64,000 bases of DNA, from positions 1-64,000 of the IMG/VR virus record IMGVR_UViG_3300046804_002762. One strand, given 5' to 3'. Below are positions 36,897-43,819 of the stretch, in pieces; the first letter of the stretch is position 1, and each line of letters starts with the position of its first letter. The position numbers were made by a program, and so were the translations under genes. Source of the DNA: a virus. Under the pieces are notes generated by a model. The model was not told the DNA's origin and ran no database searches. It worked only from the letters and a program-made list of their open reading frames with translations.

Positions 36897-37487
36897 ATGC
36901 TAACATTCAAAGAGTTTTATAGTATTTGTGAAGGGAAAAAAACAAAAGATCTTCCATATGTAGTTCCTGGTACTTATCAAGAAAAAGATGGTGTAAAGAT
37001 ATACACTCTCAAGAGAGATGATGGACAAAAGAGAGAACCAATCAAGTCTGCAAAGAAAATATCCAAAATGCTTGATAAGCAAGGTGGAATTGGTGGTAAA
37101 GCAATAAAAAAAGCAATAAAAAAAGCAGGAAAGAAAGTTAAATCAGTCTCTGAAGATCTGGAAGCAAGAAGACAGCAACTTGCAAAAAGACAAAGAGATA
37201 ATGTTTCTGCATTTAGGGAAAGATCCATTGCATCAGTAAATGCACAGAGAGAAAGAGTTGCAAATCAAAAAGAACGCGAAGAGTTAAAGAGGGAAATTAA
37301 GAAAGAACTGCAGACAGAGCAGCATCCCACAATGCAACCCAATGAATATAACAAACAGGTAGCAAGACAATCTGCACGTTGGAAAGGTATGCAAATCCGT
37401 CAGGCACATGGTGAAATGGAGCACGAAGCAGGAGCACAACTAGCAGCAAAGAAAGCAAGAATGAAAGCAATTATGTCAAGAAAATAG
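36897..37487 (+). CDS. Basic protein with capsid-targeting-like N-terminus 1
   Basis: 196 residues. The start MLTFKEFYSICEG resembles T4 internal-protein leaders (MKTYQEFIAEA). The rest is strongly basic: a Lys-rich glycine loop (GGKAIKKAIKKAGKKVKS) and a long Arg/Lys/Glu coiled coil ending in KARMKAIMSRK. DNA-binding and packaging inside the head is inferred from these features only. It ends just before leader element 3. Confidence 0.55.
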   Translation: MLTFKEFYSICEGKKTKDLPYVVPGTYQEKDGVKIYTLKRDDGQKREPIKSAKKISKMLDKQGGIGGKAIKKAIKKAGKKVKSVSEDLEARRQQLAKRQRDNVSAFRERSIASVNAQRERVANQKEREELKREIKKELQTEQHPTMQPNEYNKQVARQSARWKGMQIRQAHGEMEHEAGAQLAAKKARMKAIMSRK

Positions 37488-37491
37488 TACA

Positions 37492-37593
37492 TAAATAATG
37501 ATGCCTTAATTGACTCGCATCTTTAAGGTTGGAGAGGAGAAATCCTCTCCTTTTAATATAAATAATACTGCGAGTCAATTTAAGAGCAGAACT
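37492..37593 (+). promoter_or_regulatory. Homing-endonuclease leader element 3 (pseudoknot, hairpin, late promoter)
   Basis: CCTTAA (37504-37509) pairs with TTAAGG (37523-37528). The loop TTGACTCGCA (37510-37519) pairs with TGCGAGTCAA (37569-37578). The inner hairpin GGAGAGGA-GAAA-TCCTCTCC (37531-37550) has a GNRA loop and a T run; TATAAATAA follows at 37557. About 95% identical over ~95 bases to the element at 47195. It precedes only a gene stub. Confidence 0.75.
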
Positions 37594-37687
37594 ATGGAAA
37601 TCCAAAAGAGTATTACTATACCTATTATTCTTATGAAGAATGGGGTAGAGGATATATTGGCAGTATGGGAAAGAATTGATAAAAACT
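37579..37687 (+). pseudogene. GIY-YIG homing endonuclease stub
   Basis: The frame from about 37611 reads YYYTYYSYEEWGRGYIGSMG and KN before a stop, the start of a GIY-YIG domain (compare [20 protein letters not shown] at 18247). The ATG at 37594 is out of this frame, and the rest of the gene is absent: the sequence runs straight into a TTTGGGGCCTTGAAAGTGTT box. It is best explained as a deletion remnant. Confidence 0.7.
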
Positions 37688-37716
37688 TTGGGGCCTTGAA
37701 AGTGTTCTAATAATGT
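37686..37716 (+). promoter_or_regulatory. 32-nt box, degenerate copy (box 1)
   Basis: CTTTGGGGCCTTGAAAGTGTTC, then TAATAATGT in place of TATAGTATG. First of 16 copies. It abuts the GIY-YIG stub and precedes the gene at 37733. Confidence 0.65.
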
Positions 37717-37732
37717 AAGCACTCAAACTCAA

Positions 37733-37870
37733 ATGGAAGACTTTGATGACCTTTTAGTAGAAGAGTTTTCTTCTTTTGACTTTCTTGAAGAGATGAATGA
37801 AGGTCTCTTTGAAGAGCAAGATAATTTGAAATCCTTCAACAACTATTTGAACTCCAATTACGATTGCTGA
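37733..37870 (+). CDS. Short acidic protein
   Basis: 45 residues, MEDFDDLLVEEFSSFDFLEE, nearly all acidic and aromatic, like a DNA-mimic or anti-restriction peptide in composition only. It begins 17 bases after the degenerate box. Confidence 0.5.
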   Translation: MEDFDDLLVEEFSSFDFLEEMNEGLFEEQDNLKSFNNYLNSNYDC

Positions 37871-37872
37871 TT

Positions 37873-38052
37873 ATGACTCCTGACACTTACACTTTTTCTG
37901 GCGATGCTGTTACCTTCCTTGGTTTGGTTGGTGTTGCTTCAACGCTTCTTATTGTTGTTACTTCTTTCCGCAGGTTTTTCAACAGTCCTTACAATGTTCG
38001 TGTGACACCTAAAGTTACTCAAGAGACCACCACTGAAATTACTGAATCCTGA
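37873..38052 (+). CDS. Small membrane protein
   Basis: 59 residues from ATG 37873, MTPDTYTFSGDAVTFLGLVG, one membrane helix (LGLVGVASTLLIVVTSF), then a basic and Thr-rich cytoplasmic tail. No family recognised. Confidence 0.6.
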   Translation: MTPDTYTFSGDAVTFLGLVGVASTLLIVVTSFRRFFNSPYNVRVTPKVTQETTTEITES

Positions 38053-38056
38053 ACTA

Positions 38057-38263
38057 ATGACTCAAACTGTAAACGTCCTGCCTCATCTTGAAGAACTGAA
38101 AAATGCTTGGCGTAAGCAAGATTTTAAGTTCAGTTCAACACAAAATGAAGAGTATCAAATGCTTCTTCAAGCACGACGAGAAAGGGTTAGGTGGTTCTAC
38201 GAAACTGGTCAAGTATGTAAAGTCAGTAAATCTGCACAAGATAAACTGAAGGAAGACAACTAA
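38057..38263 (+). CDS. Small helical protein
   Basis: 68 residues, MTQTVNVLPHLEELKNAWRK; soluble, charged and helical. No family recognised. Confidence 0.55.
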   Translation: MTQTVNVLPHLEELKNAWRKQDFKFSSTQNEEYQMLLQARRERVRWFYETGQVCKVSKSAQDKLKEDN

Positions 38264-38304
38264 ACAATGGTGCTGCAGTTGAGAAACTGAACACTGACTC
38301 TTGA

Positions 38305-38312
38305 CTAAATAC
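38305..38312 (+). promoter_or_regulatory. Late promoter, CTAAATAC
   Basis: An exact late consensus 24 bases before the basic protein at 38336, which supports that protein being a virion component. Confidence 0.75.
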
Positions 38313-38335
38313 CTAAAAAGACTTATTCTGTAGAG

Positions 38336-38938
38336 ATGAAAACATTTTCTCAATTTTGTGCAGAAGCATATGATGCTTCCTTTATGTCTGGAGCACAAAT
38401 TCGCAGAACAGGCGAAGGTGGGCGTATTGGATCTTTGAGAAAAAAGACTGCCCCCGAAAAGCGTAGAATGGCACAGGCAAAACCAGGAGAAGAAAGAAAA
38501 CCAACAGAATATAAACCAAGAAAGGATATTGGTACTCAAAGACAAGCATCTACAAGAGTTCAACAACCAACACAAGAACGTGGATCTGCTGATGTAAAAG
38601 CAAAAGCAGCAGCGGCAGCAAAAGAAGAAAGAAAGAAAGCAGCACTTGCTAGAATTGCTGCAAAGAAAGGTGGAGCAGCACCAGCAGCAGAAAAACCAAA
38701 AGCAAAAGAAGCAGAAAAGACAGCAACTAAACTACTTGCAAAGAAGAAAACTGAAGTAGATTTAAGACCTGCTGATCAACCAAAACGTCCTGTTGTTGGT
38801 ATGTCAAGAGAGAAAAGAAAGGACATTACAAGAAGAGGTCATAGAAAACTTGAAACTCTTGTAAGACAATCTGAGGCAGAAAAGCAAGGTAAGAAACCAG
38901 AGCAAGTTCAACTTAAGCACGACTATAGACCTAAGTAA
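38336..38938 (+). CDS. Basic protein with capsid-targeting-like N-terminus 2
   Basis: 200 residues. MKTFSQFCAEAYDASFMSGA closely follows T4 internal-protein leaders such as MKTYQEFIAEA, which the head protease gp21 removes after Glu. The body is low-complexity Lys/Arg/Ala (KAAAAAKEERKKAALARIAA) and likely binds DNA. With a late promoter at 38305 it is a good candidate for an internal head protein that may be injected with the DNA. Confidence 0.65.
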   Translation: MKTFSQFCAEAYDASFMSGAQIRRTGEGGRIGSLRKKTAPEKRRMAQAKPGEERKPTEYKPRKDIGTQRQASTRVQQPTQERGSADVKAKAAAAAKEERKKAALARIAAKKGGAAPAAEKPKAKEAEKTATKLLAKKKTEVDLRPADQPKRPVVGMSREKRKDITRRGHRKLETLVRQSEAEKQGKKPEQVQLKHDYRPK

Positions 38939-38940
38939 TC

Positions 38941-38972
38941 TAACTCTGGGGCCTTGAAAGTGTCCCTGTAGT
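38941..38972 (+). promoter_or_regulatory. 32-nt box (box 2)
   Basis: TAACTCTGGGGCCTTGAAAG then TGTCCCTGTAGT. Here no ATG follows directly (TATAAGCAC), and the gene begins 19 bases later at 38991. This favours a promoter-type reading of the box. Confidence 0.7.
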
Positions 38973-38990
38973 ATAAGCACTTCCTTCATA

Positions 38991-39194
38991 ATGGACCGAA
39001 TCGAAATCCAACGCGCACTCTATGATGCTCGCAATGAGTATGCGAAGGCAAAGAAATCTGTAGAGTTTTGGACTCGTGAGATTTCTTTCTTGAAAGAGTG
39101 TGAAGACAACCTCAATAAAGGTCGCACTGGTGATTGGTTGTTTAATGAAATGTTTGGCGATACTCCACTCGCTGAAGAAGTTTATGGGGGTTGA
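38991..39194 (+). CDS. Small helical protein
   Basis: 67 residues, MDRIEIQRALYDARNEYAKA, mostly charged helix, then NEMFGDTPLAEEVYGG. Followed by a strong terminator. Confidence 0.6.
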   Translation: MDRIEIQRALYDARNEYAKAKKSVEFWTREISFLKECEDNLNKGRTGDWLFNEMFGDTPLAEEVYGG

Positions 39195-39206
39195 TTAAAC
39201 CTCATC

Positions 39207-39245
39207 AGCACGCTCAGATTAACCTCTAAGCGTGCTATTTTTGTC
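39207..39245 (+). terminator. Rho-independent terminator
   Basis: AGCACGCT (39207-39214) pairs with AGCGTGCT (39229-39236), followed by ATTTTTG. Confidence 0.75.
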
Positions 39246-39270
39246 TTTAGATACCAAACCACTGAGAACA

Positions 39271-39468
39271 ATGAATTACATTCAGATCCCTGATTATGTC
39301 TATGAGCGTATGCTCAAGACTCTTCAAAATGGCGTCGATGTGTGCTATAATGTAGATCATTCCTCGGATATTACTGAACAGTCTCCGAGTTATGCAAATG
39401 GTTACAGTCGCGCTACAATGCAGAGTGTGATCTCTGATTTGAAATACTGCAAAGAGCAACAGAACTAA
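39271..39468 (+). CDS. Small hypothetical protein
   Basis: 65 residues from ATG 39271; upstream codons of the frame lie in the terminator. MNYIQIPDYVYERMLKTLQN, then a Ser/Tyr-rich segment and a basic helix. The stop overlaps box 3. Confidence 0.55.
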   Translation: MNYIQIPDYVYERMLKTLQNGVDVCYNVDHSSDITEQSPSYANGYSRATMQSVISDLKYCKEQQN

Positions 39469-39498
39469 ACTCTGGGGCCTTCAAAGTGTCCTTATATT
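39467..39498 (+). promoter_or_regulatory. 32-nt box (box 3)
   Basis: AACTCTGGGGCCTTCAAAGT then GTCCTTATATT. The CTTCAAAG variant changes one base of the CTTGAAAG core. It ends 5 bases before the helicase ATG at 39504. Confidence 0.65.
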
Positions 39499-39503
39499 AG
39501 ATA

Positions 39504-40745
39504 ATGATTCCAATGCAAATCCAACTTCGCCCTCATCAAGAACGCGGTGTTGCTGCTATGCAAAAGCACCCTAAAGGTCAACTGATCGTTCCAACGGGAG
39601 GAGGAAAAACTCTCAAGATGATCTATGATGCTCTGCGCGAGTTGCAGTCTGAAACTCCCCAGACCATTGTTGTTGTTGCTCCTCGCATTTTGCTTGCTGA
39701 GCAACTTTCTGCTGAGTTCCTTGAGTTTATCACCAACGCCAAGGTTTTTCACGTTCACAGTGGCGAAACTCATCACGAGTCTTCCACTCGCCCTCGTGAG
39801 ATTCGTAACTGGGTTGATGCTAATGCTGGCAATCATCGCCTGATTGTAACCACCTACAATTCTCTGTCGCGTCTCCAAGTAGCAGAGATTGATGTGGATA
39901 CGATCTACTTTGATGAGGCACATAACAGCGTTCAGCGTCATTTTTTCCCTGCAACTGAGCACTTTGCTGCTAATGCACGTCGCTGCTACTTTCTGACGGC
40001 AACCCCAAAACATTCTCTTGCTGTCGGCAAACCAGGGATGAATGATGCTGCTGTTTATGGTCAGGTGATCTGCAAAGTTCCTGCTCCTGAGTTGGTTGAA
40101 GGTGGATACATTGTTCCCCCTAAAGTGATCGTCAAGCAACTGCCTATGGTAACTGGTAAGCAGACCAACTTCGACCGTGATTCGGAGAATCTGCTAGAAA
40201 CCATTGATGACAATCAAGTCGGCAAGATTTTGATCTGCGCTAAGGCAACCAAGCAGATTGTTTCTCTGGTTTCTGAGACTGACTTCTGTTCTGAGTTGGA
40301 GTCTCGCGGTTATTCTTGGATGTATATCACGGCAAAGACGGGTGCTGTCATCGACGGTAAGAAAGTGAACCGTGAGGTATTCTTCGACACGCTATCTGCC
40401 TGGGGTAAGGATAACGATAAGAAGTTCGTTGTTCTCCACCACTCCATCCTGGCAGAAGGTATCAACGTGTCGGGTTTGGAAGCAGTTCTCTTCCTGCGTA
40501 ATATGGACTTTATTGGTATCTCCCAAACTATCGGACGCTGTATCAGGTTGCATCACGATGATGCCAAAGGTCTGCGCGATGGACGTATCGAACCTGGCAA
40601 CCTTGCTCAGTATAGCAAATCGTTCGGTCTTGTTTGTATTCCCATTTACTCAAAAGTAGGAATCGCTACTGCCCGCGCAGTTCAGTCTGTCGTTGATACG
40701 ATCTTTGAGAAGGGCGAACCTGCCATCAGCACTGTGAGGCGGTGA
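39504..40745 (+). CDS. SF2 DEAH-type helicase
   Basis: 413 residues with the helicase motifs in order: VPTGGGKT (I, residue ~32), VVVAPRILLAEQL (Ia), TTYNSL (Ib-like), YFDEAHNS (II), FLTATPKH (III), LAEGINVSG (V) and ISQTIGRCIRLHHD (VI). This is the size and layout of small phage SF2 helicases related to UvsW/type III restriction helicases, which unwind branched DNA. The G+C content looks clearly higher than in the flanking virion genes, so it may have been acquired. Confidence 0.85.
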   Translation: MIPMQIQLRPHQERGVAAMQKHPKGQLIVPTGGGKTLKMIYDALRELQSETPQTIVVVAPRILLAEQLSAEFLEFITNAKVFHVHSGETHHESSTRPREIRNWVDANAGNHRLIVTTYNSLSRLQVAEIDVDTIYFDEAHNSVQRHFFPATEHFAANARRCYFLTATPKHSLAVGKPGMNDAAVYGQVICKVPAPELVEGGYIVPPKVIVKQLPMVTGKQTNFDRDSENLLETIDDNQVGKILICAKATKQIVSLVSETDFCSELESRGYSWMYITAKTGAVIDGKKVNREVFFDTLSAWGKDNDKKFVVLHHSILAEGINVSGLEAVLFLRNMDFIGISQTIGRCIRLHHDDAKGLRDGRIEPGNLAQYSKSFGLVCIPIYSKVGIATARAVQSVVDTIFEKGEPAISTVRR

Positions 40746-40874
40746 GTCTCACAGTAGACTCAAGGCCCTGACTGGACTGAAAACCTGATTTTTCTGCAAT
40801 TCTACCTGAAGGGTGTCATAGGTCATCCTCCGCAACCAAATCAACGATTTTTTGGAAAGTGTAGAATAGGGCTT

Positions 40875-40903
40875 GAAATCCCTACCCAAAGTTGTTAAAC
40901 TAT
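40875..40903 (+). promoter_or_regulatory. Sigma70-type promoter
   Basis: TTGAAA (40875-40880), a 17-base spacer and TAAACT (40898-40903), 30 bases before the next start codon. The 124 bases between the helicase gene and this promoter show no coding frame. Confidence 0.6.
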
Positions 40904-40932
40904 CTCCTGTAGTTGCTTTTAGCACAAACACA

Positions 40933-41919
40933 ATGACTATTATTTCTATTCCCCTGAAAGGCGTTTCGCCTCAACTTCGCGCTGAAATTGAATCTAAACT
41001 TCCCGAACCTCTTAAAGTTCCTGGTTGGAAGTTTAATGGTTATCAATGGCGTTTGCTGTCACAGATTAACACCAAAGATTCTGAAGGAAACACTGACAAT
41101 AGTGTTAGAATCTCTGGAACTGGTGACAATGAGACCTTGCAGATTTCTCTCCGTAAGGGTATTGATGTAAATAAACTTACCCCATCAATTTATCCCAACG
41201 ATAACTTGATGAATGGATTCAATAGGATTAAAAATCTTCTTGAAATTGGATACAAAGAGTGGATCTTTGCAGAATATGTTGAAGATGAATCTACTCGCAG
41301 TGAGTTTCAAGAATCTTTTGAAGAATGTTTGGATGACTTTCGCGCCGCTGCAAATGCGGGAGATGGTCAGAAAGTAATCAGCGACAAAGAAGTAGAAGAA
41401 CTTGCCAGAAAGAGATTTGGGCATCGTAAGGATCAGAGTAAGCAATCTATTGCTAAATGGATTCGCACTCTTGATCTTAATTGGAGTGGTCAAAAGATTG
41501 ATGGTGTAGCTAACAAAGTCTCTAAAGATTTTACGCGCAAAGGTGTAATTGAATCATACAATCGTGATGAAGCACAACAGTTTCTAAACGATAATGGTAT
41601 TGGTGCTGATCTTCTTAACACTAAAGATTCTACTCGTGTTGCACGTCTTTATCCTCAAATTATGAGGAACTTTGTTAAAAATGGTGTAACTATGGATCTT
41701 GCATTGTTTGATAGTGACGCTTGCTCTCACGAAGAACTTGATAATCGCCAAAAAGAAACCCTTGATGAACTTAAAGAGTATGATGAGTTGGTTATGCAAT
41801 ATGCCGCAAAGCGTATGCTTATGATTGGTATTCATCCTTGGAACATTATTGGTTCAATCTCTCAAAAGATTGGTGTTGAAGAACAGAAACTGGAAAATGG
41901 TTTGGTTCCTGTAGAATGA
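40933..41919 (+). CDS. Hypothetical protein, 328 residues
   Basis: Starts MTIISIPLKGVSPQLRAEIE at ATG 40933; the open frame extends upstream through the promoter and is not used. A short beta-rich N-terminal region is followed by a long helical part with ELARKRFGHRKDQSKQSIAK and RVARLYPQIMRNFVKNG. I do not recognise a family. It is one of the longest unknown genes in the region and has its own promoter. Confidence 0.65.
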   Translation: MTIISIPLKGVSPQLRAEIESKLPEPLKVPGWKFNGYQWRLLSQINTKDSEGNTDNSVRISGTGDNETLQISLRKGIDVNKLTPSIYPNDNLMNGFNRIKNLLEIGYKEWIFAEYVEDESTRSEFQESFEECLDDFRAAANAGDGQKVISDKEVEELARKRFGHRKDQSKQSIAKWIRTLDLNWSGQKIDGVANKVSKDFTRKGVIESYNRDEAQQFLNDNGIGADLLNTKDSTRVARLYPQIMRNFVKNGVTMDLALFDSDACSHEELDNRQKETLDELKEYDELVMQYAAKRMLMIGIHPWNIIGSISQKIGVEEQKLENGLVPVE

Positions 41920-42092
41920 AAGAAGGATTTACAATGTTCAAAGACACCTATGCTGCTGTTCCTTACGGGAATCAGTATCTTATCATTCACAATGGTCAGC
42001 AACTTGAGAAACTGTGTAGGACTGAAAGTTCTGCACGGAAATATATCACTGACCATAGGAAAAGTGTGTCATTAGGCAAACTTCCAATGTGA
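41916..42092 (+). CDS. Small hypothetical protein
   Basis: 58 residues, MKEGFTMFKDTYAAVPYGNQ; ATGA overlap with 40933. A second ATG (41934) could be the true start. Mixed strands and a basic helix. Followed by box 4. Confidence 0.5.
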   Translation: MKEGFTMFKDTYAAVPYGNQYLIIHNGQQLEKLCRTESSARKYITDHRKSVSLGKLPM

Positions 42093-42095
42093 TTC

Positions 42096-42127
42096 TAACT
42101 TTGGGGCCTTGAAAGTGTTCCTATAGT
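42096..42127 (+). promoter_or_regulatory. 32-nt box (box 4)
   Basis: TAACTTTGGGGCCTTGAAAG then TGTTCCTATAGT. The ATG follows 19 bases later (42146), not directly. Confidence 0.7.
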
Positions 42128-42145
42128 GTAGTCACCTATTCCCAA

Positions 42146-42415
42146 ATGACTTTTTACTGGACGTTCGTTGACACTCTTGTTAAGAACGTCGCTACCATCA
42201 GTGCCATTGTTGTTGGAGTCAGTCAGTTTCTGATTCGTTCATTTAATGAGAACAATGGTCGTGAAAAAGTTCGTGCTGCAACGCTTCAATTCCTGAAGTT
42301 TGTTGATACGCTGATTGAATTTGGTAAAGCACAACTTTCTCCTGCTGAAGTAGTAGAGCAACCTCAAGTTGTACCTGCTACTGTTACCAAAACCCGCAAG
42401 CGTCGTTCCGCTTGA
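42146..42415 (+). CDS. Membrane-associated small protein
   Basis: 89 residues, MTFYWTFVDTLVKNVATISA, one membrane helix near the start (ATISAIVVGVSQFLI), a charged helix and a Pro/Val/Lys-rich tail ending RKRRSA. No family recognised. Confidence 0.6.
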   Translation: MTFYWTFVDTLVKNVATISAIVVGVSQFLIRSFNENNGREKVRAATLQFLKFVDTLIEFGKAQLSPAEVVEQPQVVPATVTKTRKRRSA

Positions 42416-42420
42416 TAAAC

Positions 42421-42463
42421 TGTCACAAGAGCACTTGCAATTCAGCAGGTGCTCCTTTATTGT
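42421..42463 (+). promoter_or_regulatory. TGTCACAAG-type promoter with terminator hairpin
   Basis: TGTCACAAG at 42421 and TATTGT at 42458, 37 bases apart. GAGCACTTGC pairs with GCAGGTGCTC between them (42429-42455), followed by TTTA. Confidence 0.55.
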
Positions 42464-42484
42464 ACATTTGTTCTTGAAACTCCA

Positions 42485-42688
42485 ATGATTTTCCTTACTG
42501 TTCCCGACCACGGTTGTGTTTATACTCTCTCGCAAGAAGATGGGGATGAGTTGTATTATGCTCCCATCTATGCAAATGGTAATGTAAATCTTGAGGAGTT
42601 TGCTCCTGTAGATTTAGATTCTGCAGATATGGATGAGATGGAACTCTTTGATATTCGCAATCGTCTTGCCAAACTGATGGAGGTTTAA
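42485..42688 (+). CDS. Small acidic protein
   Basis: 67 residues from ATG 42485, MIFLTVPDHGCVYTLSQEDG; a beta-rich start and an acidic helical end. The upstream part of the open frame overlaps the promoter. Ends directly before box 5. Confidence 0.55.
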   Translation: MIFLTVPDHGCVYTLSQEDGDELYYAPIYANGNVNLEEFAPVDLDSADMDEMELFDIRNRLAKLMEV

Positions 42689-42690
42689 TG

Positions 42691-42722
42691 TAACTCTGGG
42701 GCCTTGAAACTGTACCTATAGC
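42691..42722 (+). promoter_or_regulatory. 32-nt box (box 5)
   Basis: TAACTCTGGGGCCTTGAAAC then TGTACCTATAGC. The gene starts 17 bases downstream at 42739; no ATG is attached to the box. Confidence 0.7.
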
Positions 42723-42738
42723 ATAACCATTAGACAAA

Positions 42739-43236
42739 ATGACTCCCGAACAGAGATTCCAACAACTATTTGAGGAAATGTATCAACTTTGTGAAGAGCA
42801 AGGTTGGGGAGATCCTTTCAGTTATGCTCGCTCCCGTGAGATTCATCTTGCTGGTATTCTTGGGCATAAAGTAGCAGAAACCTATTCTGGTGCTGATGCT
42901 GTGGATGAAGATGGTGAATGTGAGTATAAATCTACCATTGCCAATTCTATCAATGGGACGTATAATGGTATCAGTGTTCAAGATACCTGGGAAGAGCAAG
43001 AGCGTTATTTAATTGAGGAGAAACTTGGTAAGTATTCCAATCACTATATTGCTCGCTATGAGGGTGGCAAAGTTGTAGAAGTTTGGAAACTGACTGGTGA
43101 TAATGTGCTGATGGTTCTGCTTCCTAAACTAAAGAAAGATTGGGAGCGTAAGATTCACGGTAAGCACAAAGATCCCCGTCTCTCTGGTAATCTAACTAAG
43201 AAAGAAATCCAACAGTTTGGGACTCGCATTGTATGA
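42739..43236 (+). CDS. Putative PD-(D/E)xK restriction endonuclease-like protein
   Basis: 165 residues. The segment SGADAVDEDGECEYKSTIAN (residues ~55-75) has the D-x8-E-x-K spacing of PD-(D/E)xK nucleases and the GADA ... EYKS look of some type II restriction enzymes. HLAGILGHKVAET before it fits the preceding helix, and HYIARYEGGKVVEVWKL a later beta pair. It overlaps an adenine methyltransferase gene by 4 bases, the classical arrangement of a restriction-modification pair. The assignment rests on this motif and context only. Confidence 0.5.
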   Translation: MTPEQRFQQLFEEMYQLCEEQGWGDPFSYARSREIHLAGILGHKVAETYSGADAVDEDGECEYKSTIANSINGTYNGISVQDTWEEQERYLIEEKLGKYSNHYIARYEGGKVVEVWKLTGDNVLMVLLPKLKKDWERKIHGKHKDPRLSGNLTKKEIQQFGTRIV

Positions 43237-43784
43237 CGATTGATAGTGGAAAACTAATGTATTCGGAGGGTAACAATGACGAATGTTACACTCCGTTTTA
43301 TGCTGTAACTCCCATTCTGAAGTATATTCCCAAAGATGCAAAAGTCTGGTGTCCTTTTGACACTGCTGAGAGCGAGTTTGTTAAGCAAATCTCCCAAACT
43401 CATAGTGTAGAATACTCTCACATAAGTGAAGGAAAAGATTTCTTTACCTATGAACCTTTTCACTGGGATGTGATTGTATCCAATCCACCATTCACAAACA
43501 AACGTAAGTTCTTTGAGCGAGCATTATCATTTGACAAACCATTTGCTCTGATTATGACTAACACTTGGTTGAATGATAGTGCTCCGAAGCAGTTGTTTAA
43601 GGACAAGGATTTGCAACTGTTGATGTTTGACAAGCGTATGAAGTTTAACAGTCCTGATGGTCGTCCAAACGACAAGATTACGTTCAGTTCTAGTTACTAC
43701 TGCTGGAACTTTCTTCCCAAGCAAATCATTATGGAAGAACTTAACATACCAAAGAGCACATCAGAAGCAAAACTTCCTCTATAA
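43233..43784 (+). CDS. Adenine-specific DNA methyltransferase-like protein
   Basis: 183 residues. Motif IV is VIVSNPPFTNKRKFFERAL (NPPF catalytic loop, residue ~84), with NDECYTPFYAVTPILKYIP near the N-terminus and VWCPFDTAESEFVKQI as motif I region, an order that matches EcoRI-type adenine methyltransferases common in phages. Expected to methylate N6 of adenine. ATGA overlap with the nuclease-like gene. Box 6 follows. Confidence 0.75.
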   Translation: MTIDSGKLMYSEGNNDECYTPFYAVTPILKYIPKDAKVWCPFDTAESEFVKQISQTHSVEYSHISEGKDFFTYEPFHWDVIVSNPPFTNKRKFFERALSFDKPFALIMTNTWLNDSAPKQLFKDKDLQLLMFDKRMKFNSPDGRPNDKITFSSSYYCWNFLPKQIIMEELNIPKSTSEAKLPL

Positions 43785-43787
43785 CAC

Positions 43788-43819
43788 TAACTCTGGGGCC
43801 TTGAAACTGTACCTATAGT
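43788..43819 (+). promoter_or_regulatory. 32-nt box (box 6)
   Basis: TAACTCTGGGGCCTTGAAAC then TGTACCTATAGT, directly followed by the ATG at 43820. Confidence 0.7.

Noticed and set aside
38941-38972. The 32-nt box as an ordinary sigma70 promoter
   Set aside because: TATAGT fits a -10 box but TTGAAA is only 7 bases upstream of it, and the sequence at -35 (CTCTGG) does not fit.
39492-40139. A 215-residue minus-strand frame opposite the helicase
   Set aside because: The plus strand encodes all helicase motifs in order; the opposite frame is a codon-bias shadow.
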